Assembly: GCA_903772945.1 (NCBI GenBank)
Contig: CAICTM010000314.1
Location: 1 to 64,000 of the forward strand
DNA from: Seminavis robusta
Taxonomy: Eukaryota > Bacillariophyta > Bacillariophyceae > Naviculales > Naviculaceae
Direction of reading: 5' to 3'
Length of the DNA: 64,000 nt
Shown here in pieces: positions 43,197-53,415 of the stretch; the stretch's first letter is position 1; each line of letters opens with the position of its first letter. The notes below the pieces were generated by a model that was given only the letters and a program-made list of their open reading frames with translations, had not been told where the DNA came from and did not search any database. The position numbers were made by a program, and so were the translations under genes.

Positions 43197-44264
43197 GCTA
43201 ACCATCGCAGTAAAGCCTGGCCCTCGCTGGCTTCCGAGGTACATCGTAACTTCTCTGCTCTAAAGGCGTTTTTAAAACGGAGCGTACAGTGCATGCCAGG
43301 TACTTCTATAGGGTTTAGAGTATGTGGATAGCTATGCATATGTGGATTATCTTAAGAGAGTCGTTACCATGGGTTAGAGGGGACTAGGGAGAGGAAGGGT
43401 TGCAGAGGAGGAGGGCATCTACGGAAGCCAGCCGGGGCCAGGTACATGCTCCAAAGAAGCAAAGCAAGAGGTGCGGGAATTCTTTGAGCAATCTTTGGAT
43501 TGAACCAAACGGTCTACGTAGAGAGTTTCAATGAGGATTCTTGCTCCTTCCGTAATCTTTGTGAAGCCAGCATTGAGCATCCTCTACCATATCAGATAGA
43601 CAGCCTTAGGCTACCGGTACTAGTACAGGTATTGCCCTCGACCTGCATTTTTCTAAAGGCCAAGGTTTCCGATTTTCGAATTTTTTTTCTGCCATTCGCT
43701 AAATGTAGTCTAGTATGTAGTATCTAGATCTAGGATTTGCTTTCATAAAAATAGTTATGAGTTCAGATGTGAGGTCCAAAGCACCTGAGAATTCTAGTAG
43801 GGGATGGCGGTTTTGATTTCAACAATTTGTTGAATTTAGCGTTTGTTCTCCTTTTGAAGCTGTGCTGGAGTTGAACCAAACAAGTTCTGGTTCATAGTAC
43901 ATGGAACTGGGGAGTGTGGCAAGTTCCGTAATTCATCCATCTGTTGAGGAGTGTTGAGAGCACTAGCTACTAAATCTATACATAGTCCATTATGTTGTAG
44001 TTCATTGGTCTCTACCTCGAGATAGCTAGCCAGCTAGAAATATTTCCGGGGTTGCCGCCACACGCAACGCCGCTACCGCAGTAACGGCACTACCTAGCTA
44101 GTACTCGTACGGCCTTGTGTCTGGCTGGAGCATCGCCCCCGATCCAACGGTGTACTGTACCGGTACGTCCAGTACAGTTAGTGTTTCCATGAATGATCCG
44201 TTGCTGGACGGACTGGCCAATAGCTTTCTCACAATTTGAACGTCCTCTTCCTTTCGTACTGAGT
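43197..44264. other. Spacer between tandem glycosyltransferases
   Basis: About 43515-43572 (GAGTTTCAATGAGGATTC, CCGTAATCTTTGTGAAGCC) resembles the region just upstream of copy 1 (41513-41590). It is a leftover of the duplication's 5' flank. No further gene is recognised. Confidence 0.55.
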
Positions 44265-45551
44265 ATGGTGCCGGTCGGTGAACAACAACTACAACGCCTT
44301 TCTCGGACATCCCTCTGGATTTCCCTCTGTGTAACTCTGGTGTTGTTACAACTGTTGAACATGCCCTCCTTATCGCAACAATACTGGACCAGAATCAATA
44401 TTGACAACACGAAGGACTTGGAGACGCGATTCCACACGCGACGACTGCAAGTACTCCAGAATGTGGAGGAATCCAATATTTTGGACTGGCGACCCTATCA
44501 TGACTTTCACAGCTATCTGGACCATTTTGAGTTCTATGTACTGAACAAGACAGCAGATCCTTCACCACCACTGCATCAACTGACCAACTACAGCTACTTT
44601 CATCTCCCCGACGAGAAGGGGGCTGACGGTTTGTGTTGGGCAGCCAAGTTGTTTTACAAACACTATCAACAGCCAAATGCTACAGCTTTGCCGCATGTCC
44701 TTCTTGCCTATATCAGTCGAGATTGGGGTGCCTTTTCTGTCAAGTGGACCCGTGGAGTCTATCTTCATCCAGACTACACCGAGAGACTTGCCAAGAAGCA
44801 AAAGGAATGCTATGATCAAAACGGCAACAATATACTTGATTTATACTTGAACCATCCCGATACCAAGGCTGTCATCACCACCCAAGGACATGATGTTTCA
44901 AACAAAAAGGGGCATTCCATTGCCTTGGGATTGGAAGGATATGTGCAAGTACACATGATTTCCAGGCTACTCCAACAACAACAGCCCCGCCAACCAAGGC
45001 CGGTCCCGCTGTACATTAGCTACCGGGAAAGGGATTTCCGCATAGCACCTTTGCAGCCTCTGCACAAACGATTGCAAATACCCAACAGCTATCAGCGACC
45101 ATGGGGCCCTGATAGTGTCCAACAAGAGGTATTGCGTCCGTTGTCTCAAGTCGTTCGGATTCGTCGAGGCATTCTATATTTTTGGCGCCACAAGATACGA
45201 AGGCTTCCCCTGAACTCAGATATGCAAATTTTGCAGGACGGAATGCAGTATTTTCATGACGTTAGTCATGCCAAGTTTATGCTTTCCCCTGTGGGGTGGG
45301 GAATGGATTGCTACCGGAACTATGAAATGTTGTACATGGGCACAATTCCCGTGATCGAGACCCGGAATCGCACCCATGACAGGTGGTTTCGTGTTTTTGA
45401 TGACCTCCCAGTGGCATTCATTGATCACTATGACAACCTGACAAACAAATGGCTGGAGGTGGAATATAGGAGGATATTGCAGGGCTCCTATCGTTGGGAA
45501 AAACTGACCAAACAGTACTGGGTTAATTTTACCAAGGCATTTGTGGAATGA
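44265..45551 (+). CDS. Exostosin-like glycosyltransferase, tandem copy 2
   Basis: A single exon of 428 aa from the ATG at 44265, which matches the start of copy 1. An in-frame ATG at 44193 would add 24 residues. The signal anchor is LWISLCVTLVLLQLLNM and the C-terminus has the same SPVGWGMDCYRNYEMLYMG motif. Residues about 75-220 and the last 110 residues are nearly identical to copy 1. The N-terminus and the stretch around residues 225-320 differ much more, including the inserted MQILQDGMQ. The offset between the copies is 2621 bases. Function as for copy 1; substrate unknown. The mosaic pattern suggests gene conversion or differing constraint. Confidence 0.8.
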   Translation: MVPVGEQQLQRLSRTSLWISLCVTLVLLQLLNMPSLSQQYWTRINIDNTKDLETRFHTRRLQVLQNVEESNILDWRPYHDFHSYLDHFEFYVLNKTADPSPPLHQLTNYSYFHLPDEKGADGLCWAAKLFYKHYQQPNATALPHVLLAYISRDWGAFSVKWTRGVYLHPDYTERLAKKQKECYDQNGNNILDLYLNHPDTKAVITTQGHDVSNKKGHSIALGLEGYVQVHMISRLLQQQQPRQPRPVPLYISYRERDFRIAPLQPLHKRLQIPNSYQRPWGPDSVQQEVLRPLSQVVRIRRGILYFWRHKIRRLPLNSDMQILQDGMQYFHDVSHAKFMLSPVGWGMDCYRNYEMLYMGTIPVIETRNRTHDRWFRVFDDLPVAFIDHYDNLTNKWLEVEYRRILQGSYRWEKLTKQYWVNFTKAFVE

Positions 45552-46459
45552 ATTGATGGGGAAAGAAGGAATCGGTAGATCATCTATAAGAAATAGTTTT
45601 GCCGTATCTACCTGAAATCCAAAGCTGTCTTCCAGGGATGCCACCGCAACGAAAGTCATACTCTCAACACGCTAGTAAGACTTTTTCTTCAAGGAGCGGC
45701 TAACTAGCTAGGAGAGCGAATTCACCTACATGTTCTAGTAGCTGGCTGGTACCAAAGGGAGGAATACGGGTATAGTATGATGCCAAAGGTTGCTATGGTA
45801 TTGGTACAAATCCTGGAGAGGTGCACCAAAGTACCAATGACTGCAAATTGATCAACGGCACCAACTAAGGTCATCAAGGCAAGTGTTTCGTTGTGTTGAG
45901 TAGCCCAAACCTAGCCTGCATCTGCTGTAGTTTGTCTTCCCGCTGACAGATTATGCATCCAGAACACCAAGCTAGAGCTAGCTGGTATGCATAGCTACGG
46001 GCAGCTTGCAGCACACCCTTGACCTACCGGTACGTGTGCCAGTGCCAAAAGATCCACCATCCAGTCAAGGCACTCGCCAACAGAGTCACAAAGGCCCAAC
46101 ATCGCTCTCAGATATCTAAGCTGAACCAACTTTTAGTTAGTTTAGTAGATAGATATCGCTGGGGAGCTAGCTAGCAGCTATGCATAGATTGCCTGATTTC
46201 TCATCTCCCGATCCCACACACACTTCAAGGATATGGATAGGGTTGCTGTGGATTGAAACGTCTGACGTCACTATCGTGACACGAAATCATCTATCTTCAG
46301 CCGCCAGAGTAGAGAACCGAAAGGATCCGACTCGACTCGACTCTCTTCACAACCGTTCACTTCTGTATTTGCGCTTTGACACAATCCAGCTTCCTCAACC
46401 GATATTACCTGTTGTCTGGCTTGTTTGTTGACCGTTCGCCCTTCCTTGTCTATGTCACC
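45552..46459. other. Intergenic, no gene recognised
   Basis: The first 50 bases resemble the 3' flank of copy 1 (GGTAGATCATC..AAG; compare 42960). The rest holds TAGCTAGCT runs, and nothing that I recognise. Confidence 0.5.
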
Positions 46460-47659
46460 ATGGTCTATGGGAAGCTTCTCCCCCTACTCGTGTTTGCGCT
46501 TCCACTACCATCCCACGCGTTGGCGTCGGCTGCAGGAAACATATCACCCGTTCGATCTGTCGTGGTAGTGGGAGGCACCCATGGCAATGAGTATACTGGG
46601 GTGTGGTGCATTAAGGAGCTGGAACAACCTTCTGTCTTCAAGAGCTTTTCCAAGCAATACCCTTCTCTGGACATTTCCACATTAATCGGAAACCCAGATG
46701 CTCACTTGGCCAATCGAAGGTTTTTGGACACTGATCTGAATCGAGAGTTTACTACTCAAAAGCTGCAGGCCATTCAAGATAAACTGGATGCATTACAAGG
46801 TGACCCTGAACAAGGAATTCCTATTGAGAGCTTGAGAGCAAACCAAATCAACAAGCTGTTGGGACCTAAAACAGACCCCACCACAGATGTGGTGGTTGAT
46901 TTACACACAACAACAACCAACATGGGTGTGGCCATTATAATCCCCGAAAATGATCCTTTGATGTTGCAGGCAGCTGCCTATGTGCTCCACAAATGCCGAG
47001 AAAATCCAGTCAAAAGCCTCCCAAACTCGGGACCCACTGTAGTGAGTGAGGAGGCATACATCCTTTTGGAGTCTATCCCAGACCGAGATGACCGACCCTT
47101 CCTGGCAAGTGTTGCGAAACATGAATTTACCATTGAAATTGGACCTGTCCCACAAGGAGTTGTGAGGCATGATGGTGTTGAAAAGACCAAACAAGCCATG
47201 GAGGCATTCCTGGAGTTTCTAGAAAAACGCAACAAGGACTGTGCCAGTGATAGCCCTGATGAAGGGGTTCGGAAGCAAATCAAGCAGTGGTTCCCTTCTG
47301 GTCGTGTTCCTTGCTATCAATCAGCCAAGACAACTAGACCAGGAGAAAATCTGGGGAAAATCCAATGGCCTTGTGCAGATGATAACCCCAACTTCCCTTC
47401 CCATATGGTGCACAAATCGATTCAGGATCAAGACTTCAAGCTACTGCGGCGGGGAGACCCACTCTTTGTGACAATGACAGGTGACGTGATCCCCTATGAT
47501 GGTTCACATGGTGACTCTGTTTATCTCATGTTTATCAATGAAGGTGGTTATTACTACTCTAGTTCTGGCACGGGCATCGGTGTTGCGGTGAAAACAGAAT
47601 ATGACCTAGAAACATCCAAAGTCTATGATGCAGACGAAATTTCTCTGAATGGCTCTTGA
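46460..47659 (+). CDS. Aspartoacylase-like zinc carboxypeptidase
   Basis: A single exon of 399 aa. The ATG at 46460 lies in a strong context (TCACCATGG). It belongs to the AstE/AspA family, which hydrolyses N-acyl amino acids such as N-acetylaspartate. Zinc ligands are visible: His and Glu in VVGGTHGNEYTG (residues about 36-47) and His in VVDLHTTTTNMG (about 144-155). The substrate-binding Arg/Asn are in NPDAHLANRRF and DTDLNREF. The catalytic Glu is in FTIEIGPVPQGV. The C-terminal barrel has LLRRGDPLFVTMTGDVIPYD and ends VAVKTEYDLETS. The first 25 residues (MVYGKLLPLLVFALPLPSHA) look like a signal peptide, unlike the cytosolic animal enzyme, so a secretory or organellar location is likely. 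The physiological substrate is not proven. Confidence 0.9.
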   Translation: MVYGKLLPLLVFALPLPSHALASAAGNISPVRSVVVVGGTHGNEYTGVWCIKELEQPSVFKSFSKQYPSLDISTLIGNPDAHLANRRFLDTDLNREFTTQKLQAIQDKLDALQGDPEQGIPIESLRANQINKLLGPKTDPTTDVVVDLHTTTTNMGVAIIIPENDPLMLQAAAYVLHKCRENPVKSLPNSGPTVVSEEAYILLESIPDRDDRPFLASVAKHEFTIEIGPVPQGVVRHDGVEKTKQAMEAFLEFLEKRNKDCASDSPDEGVRKQIKQWFPSGRVPCYQSAKTTRPGENLGKIQWPCADDNPNFPSHMVHKSIQDQDFKLLRRGDPLFVTMTGDVIPYDGSHGDSVYLMFINEGGYYYSSSGTGIGVAVKTEYDLETSKVYDADEISLNGS

Positions 47660-48466
47660 AGCAACTGAGCCAGTACCATGGTAGTGAGAGTGCAAAAGAC
47701 AAACCAGACATTTTCAATCTGCTGAATTGCTACAGCATACGGTACCTCTAAGGATCTGATACTGTTTAGGCATTCTCCAGTACCCAACTATCAATCTGGC
47801 TCCATTCCTACTTGCTAGACTCTCCAATTTTATTGAGCCAAGGTACCGGTACCAGTGCAAACAAAAGCGAGCAGCATGAGTGACAACTATCTAGCCATAT
47901 CTCTGTAGCGCGGAGTTCTTGCATAGCTGTTCAGCAGGAGGAATCCTGGCGGACTGAAACTCCGTCCTGGATTCCTCCAGCATTCCACTCCATCTTAGCA
48001 ATGCTGCAACTCTGCAACGACAGTGAAGAGTGATTTCCTTTACTCTAACAGCTGGCTAGCTAGTGTCACAACGAGCTAGCTAGAGTTGCAACGTTGCTAC
48101 CTGGTTCTGGTACCGGTACCGGCTCTACCGAAAGCCGCCTCGTTTCGCTTTTGCTTTCGTTGTTTCGTGAAGTCAAGGCAGGAACAAGTGGCTTGATCCC
48201 GGCGAAACTGGCCACTATCATGCGCAAACTGTAGGGAGAATAATAGATGGGGTAAATAATGGATATGTAGTATCGTTAATGAAAAATTTCTTTACCCCAG
48301 CTTTGTGAATTCCAAATCCTGATCCCGCCAGGAATTCTTACAGTCGTACTACAGCACATTCTTTCCCAAGTTTAAAGTCTTTTCCCTTTTCTCTATCTCT
48401 TCCCACCAGAGCCAAAGCAAAGCTTCGTCTCTCCGTGCCAAGAATGGATACTACTGTTATAGGAAG
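47660..48466. other. Intergenic with short hairpin at 47935-47980
   Basis: GGAGGAATCC at 47937-47946 pairs with GGATTCCTCC at 47969-47978, and the pairing extends inward with one gap. Palindromic GGTACCGGTACCGG strings occur near 48107-48121. No gene is seen. Confidence 0.6.
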
Positions 48467-51400
48467 ATGAACAACAACAGCACCAAGTACTCTGATTCCC
48501 TCACGGACAGCACCGAGAGCGGCGGTCGACAAAGGAGGCATTATTCCTTGCGATTGTCCACGAACGACGAACTCACATCATCCGGCTCCACCTATTTTTC
48601 GCCTCCCAAGCGCCGTCAATCGATTAGCAAAGTGACGGAGGAACTGACCATAAACAAGTTGCGATTTTCCAAGGTTGGGTTTTATGGACGAGACGCCGAG
48701 GTGCAGACGCTCCAAAGATGCTTGGATCGGGCCAAGGCAGAAGGGACACGGGAGGTTTGTTTTGTCCACGGATTCTCGGGAAATGGGAAAACGACCCTGG
48801 CCAGGTCCATTCAGTCTTCTCTGTTGCGAGACGATGGAGGAGTCTTTGTGGAGGGAAAGTTTGATTTGACGTTGGAAGATTCATTTGATCCAAATGCGGG
48901 CATTGGGCTGGTATGTCGCAACTTGTGTCATGCACTTGACAAACGGATTCTTCTGTCATCTGATGGGACACTTTCCATTGCAACAATCCGGGAGCAATTC
49001 GAGGACCAACTGGGGGAAGAACTGAAACTGCTGCTGGACGTCCTGCCAGAGCTACGGGAGATTTTGGGGAACGAAAATAATGAGAAAGAAAACGAAAACA
49101 CCAACGAAAACAACCACAGCAACATGAGCAATCAAGCCAGAAGTCAACAGTTCCAATACATTCTGCGTGTGTTCCTCCGCATCGTCTGCTCTTGCATCTC
49201 GCCAGTGGCCATTCTACTCGATGATTTACAGTGGGCATCTAAAGAGTCCTTGGACATCTTATCGACAATCATCATGGATCGAGAAAACACTTCCGGCTTG
49301 CTCCTAATTGGATGCTACCGCAGCAACGAAGTAGATCCAACCCATCCGCTGTCACGTGTCCTGGCGGACCTTGCCCACAACGAAACTGATCCAGGCTACC
49401 GAATCACTTACTTGGAAGTGAACAATCTTAGCCTGGACGATTCCAATTCGGTCCTGATGGACCTGCTTTCGATAGATGCCCCCGAAACGACACTGGAACT
49501 GGCACAACTCGCGCATCAGAGAACCCTCGGAAACGCCTACTTTTTCTTGCAGTTTGTGGCCATGCTGCACGAACACGAACTACTCGAATTTCACCTGGGG
49601 TTACTACAGTGGGTTTGGGACGTGCCCAAAATCAAAGAGGAAACGGTGGCATCTCCCAACGTGGTGACATTGGTACGACAACGCATGCAAAAGTCCACCG
49701 AGTCGATGCGGTGCTTTCTCAAAGTCATGTCGTGTCTAGGGCCTTTGCCTTCCGAACGAGTGGTCGAGCTTGCCTGGGAAAAGGCAGCGAATGAAACGAC
49801 GAGCGTGACGGAAATCATGCAGCAAGCCAAAGAGACACAGTACATTGAACAACGGGGCGATTCCAACTATCGCTTTATACACGACAAAGTGCTCGAGGCG
49901 TCCTTGTCTCTAATGATGGAGGAAGAGCGGGGCAAACTCCGTTTTGCCATTGGGAAGCAGTTACTCAATGGTCTCACCAAGGAGGAGGTGGAATCGGAGC
50001 TGTTTCTGATTGCGGACTTGCTCGATGCAAACGCCAATGCCATTTCCGAGACGGACCGTCAAGTCATGATTGAAGTGAACCTTCGGGCAGCCGAAAAGGC
50101 AAAATCATTGTCTGCATTCTCGAGCGCCGTCAAATTTGCCATGACGGGCACATCATTACTTTCGGAGGACGCCTGGCAAAACAACTACGAACGCACTTTG
50201 CGCCTTTACTCCGTCGGAGCGGAAGCGGCTGGTACTGTGGGCAAAGTTGATATCCTGAACGAGATAAGTCAGATTGTGTTACCCAGAAAGAATGTCCCTA
50301 TCGAGGATAAGTTGAGGGTGTACAATGCCCTCCTAGACTCCATGGCAAGCAACGGGAGGCTTGTGGAAGCGCAGCACCTAGTCTGTGAGCTGTTGGACAA
50401 ACTTGGTTGCAAAGTCCCTAGGCTCGGTCCGTCAATTGCGTATCATACATTTCTGCCGATCCTGTCATTGAAGCGGAAAGCGCCATCCAAAGAAGCGATT
50501 CAGAAACTGCCCAAGATGACAGATCGAAGGAAGAGCGAGTGTCTGAGGCTTCTATACCAGTTGCAGACTTTCTCCTACTTGAACCGTGAAGTTCCCCTAT
50601 TTCTGTGGAGTTGCACACGACAAATTCTTTTGACCATGAAATATGGCCTACATGAGTTGTCAGCAGCTGCCTTTCCAGCCATGGGAGCCATCATGGTAGC
50701 TCTTTTCACCGATTTCCAAACGGGAACTCTGTTTGCCAGGCACGGGAAATTGATTGTGGGGCTTATCGGATCGAGAGTTGCGGAAGCTCGAGTGGCCTTT
50801 AGCTCTATCATGGCGCCTTCCTACTACCAGCCAATGCAGTCCTTGATCAAAGGACTTTCCGAAAGCTACAAGATTGGTATGCAAGTTGGGGACACTGATA
50901 GGTAAGTGCACTCCCATCACAAGGCGATGTGGAAGGCGGCATGCCGCTGAAATCGTATGCCGCTCACTTACCACTTTTTCCTGCAACTTCCAGTGCAATG
51001 TGGTGCGTGGCCCACAGCTGTTGGCTCCAGTTCATGACAGGCAAAGAACTGTCGTATGTAGAAGATGAATGCCGTGTGAACGTGAATCGAATGAAAGATC
51101 TGAACAGGAAAGAAGCTGTGCATTTCACTTGCCCTATCTGGCAAACTACGCTTAATTTGATGGGTTCATCGCAGTTCACAACAGTTCTTGCTGGAGGGGC
51201 CTTTGGGATCGACGACGAGAAAGAAATATGGGGTATCACAGCGGACGGTCCCCTTCGACCACATTTGGAGATCTGTAAGACCCTCCTGTTGACTTACTTT
51301 GGCGATTATGTTGCCGGCGCCGATTTGTTCATCAAACGCGGCGATCGATATCTGAAGGATCATCCTGGCCACCCTCAAGGCAACATGGACTCGTTCCTCC

Positions 51401-51852
51401 GAGGCGTGTGCTTGTTTGCGGCGTATGACAAGACGGGGAAGCGCAAGTACCGTAGCAACGCCTATAAGGCTCGTGCAACAATAGCTTCTTGGTGGAAGAA
51501 AGGAAATCCCAATTCCCAGCATCAGTTGAGTTTCTTGGATGCAGAGCACTACAGCCTACAAAAGAAGTGGGAAGACGCCGCCGTCTGTTACCAAAAGGCA
51601 ATCACTCTGGCTTCTCGATCTGGTCTCATTCAGGATGCTGCTTTGGCAAACGAACGATACGCTGCATGCCTCCTCAAGCAGGGAAACCTTGAGGATGCTC
51701 GTTTTCGTCTCATTCAGTCGGTAAAACTCTTCCGAGAGTGGGGAGCCTTGGGCATTGTCGAATCTCTGGAGCAGAAGCATGCAAATATTCTTTCCATGTG
51801 TACCACCGAGTTTCGTGAGAGTGCTGAAGCCGCCGCAAGCCAACCATTCTAG
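48467..51852 (+). CDS. Orphan AAA_16/STAND-type signalling ATPase, paralogue
   Basis: Two exons, 48467-50901 and 50994-51852 (GTAAGT/TTCCAG, phase 2; the split codon becomes Ser), giving 1097 aa. After a Ser/Thr-rich leader comes GFYGRDAEVQTLQRCL. Walker A is GFSGNGKT (about 103-110) and VFVEGKFDLTLED follows. Walker B is AILLDDLQWA (about 249-258), then LLIGCYRSNEVDPTHPLSRV. The C-terminal half is helical and ends with WEDAAVCYQKAITLASRSGL, DARFRLIQSVKLFREWGA and VESLEQK. That is the same end as the 20914-24294 protein and as the ATPase middle region of bacterial chimeric kinases. No kinase, GAF or histidine-kinase part is present. An Asn/Glu-rich insert (residues about 204-222) interrupts the ATPase domain. 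Role unknown; probably regulatory. Confidence 0.87.
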
Positions 51853-52404
51853 CTGCAACACCGTCGCCAGATACATACCGGTACATGTACACGGTTGCAT
51901 TGAATTCAAGGATGCCTTGGCGACAATGAAAAGAAACAAACCGCTAGCAAGGTCGTGTTGCATGCCCCCACTGGAAGCCCCTACTGCTTGGCTTCCAGTC
52001 TATCCACTTGCTGCGCGATCGTGCCGAGATGATGGAAAGATCTGACATGGCCTCACTTGGACTGACAAACACTGGTACTACGTGTCACTGGGTGTAGCCA
52101 GGAATAACTCAAAGTGCTCCAGGGCAAAGTGGTGATGGGAGAGGCTGGTCCAAATTGGAGTAAGACGTGGGAGTCAACCCAGCCATTGGTTTGGTTTTGC
52201 CATCGTTTTGATTCCTTCCTTGTGGTAAGGCAGCGGGAATCAAGACGACCTGGCAAGGAATCTGGAATCTTGTAAGATTCCAAGGCTGAGCTGTGGGTTG
52301 TGGGAGTCAAGAATGAGCAAACCGATAACGCCGGACACCAGCTCATAAAAACCACAACACAAACCAACCAAAACAGTTTCCGTACTCAACAAAGAATTCA
52401 ATTG
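51853..52404. other. Intergenic, nothing recognised
   Basis: The frame of the next gene is open upstream to about 52300 without an ATG, so this is presumably its 5' leader. No other gene or repeat is seen. Confidence 0.5.
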
Positions 52405-52776
52405 ATGCTCACCACCGCCACCTCCGATATTGTTTCAAATCCAATCATCAACGAATCTGACAGCACCATTGCCGAGTTGGAGAAGGCTCTCATGGATCTT
52501 GACAACATGATTACGCCTCTCCAAACCAAGACACAGAAGAAACTCAACAAGATTGAGGAGGAGATTACTAACTGCAACTTTTTGATCGATTCTGGATTGG
52601 GATCCAAGAAGGATCAAGCAGAGCTCCGCAAGACCAAGAAGTCGCTTCGCAGTCGCCGTGTCAAGCTCTGGGATGAAATGAAGGCTCTTCCTGCATTGGA
52701 GGAGGAACGCGAGGATCTGGTCACCCAACTCAAGGAACTTCGCCGTCGCTACGGAATCCTTGATGATGACATCTGA
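52405..52776 (+). CDS. Small coiled-coil protein
   Basis: A single exon of 123 aa from the first ATG in frame (52405). After a polar start the sequence is almost entirely charged heptad-like helix: STIAELEKALMDLDNMITPL, KKLNKIEEEITNCNF, KKDQAELRKTKKSLRSRRVK and LEEEREDLVTQLKELRRR. It has one Cys and no transmembrane segment. I do not recognise the family. It is probably a scaffold or oligomerising protein. Confidence 0.6.
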   Translation: MLTTATSDIVSNPIINESDSTIAELEKALMDLDNMITPLQTKTQKKLNKIEEEITNCNFLIDSGLGSKKDQAELRKTKKSLRSRRVKLWDEMKALPALEEEREDLVTQLKELRRRYGILDDDI

Positions 52777-53415
52777 CATGAGGCCTGGTGTTGGAAAAGA
52801 CTACTTATTGTAGCTCTCAAACCGGTAGTAACAACTAGCGAAACAAGTTACCCATTATTGCTTCTTCATTTTAGTTTTGTAGAGGAAGCGCCAAAAGCGA
52901 AGTGGTTCCCTGTTGCTACCTCGTACCTGTAGGACGCCAACTGCTTGTCCCAGCAATGAACCTCAGGACACACATGATTTCACGAATCACAGAACGCAAC
53001 TTACGGCAAAACCAAGTTGCCCTGGCTGCGTTCTGCTGTGCGCAACTGAATGAAGAGGACGTATCTGCATGAAAGTCTTGCATGCCCTGGCAATCAAAGT
53101 TGCGATGCTGATAGGGTTTGGTCACAAACGCACAGCAAGGTTTCATTCTACCGGCACCTTCTTAAAGGCCTAAACTGTACAAACCACTTTAAAATTGTTT
53201 GCGTCAAAAGCTCCTTATTACGAATCTGAGTGGATCATTTATCTGTTATCGCAGCTTCGCATATGAATGAACGCGTGCGCGCGCCATGGAGTGAATTTTC
53301 GTATAGCTAAAGCGAGTCGCTGGCTCTCTTGTGTCATGTAGTTGTTTGTGCTGCTCCATTCATTTGCGCATTGCAGAATAGTTTTTTTGTCTGTTCGGTT
53401 GTTTGTTTTTACCAT
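52777..53415. other. Intergenic, nothing recognised
   Basis: This is the convergent 3' space between the coiled-coil gene and the membrane-protein gene. A GCGTGCGCGCGCC string occurs at about 53272-53285. No gene is seen. Confidence 0.5.

Noticed and set aside
42908-43339. Minus-strand frame of 143 codons with repeated peptide
   Set aside because: The repeated peptide is only the 120-base tandem duplication read through.
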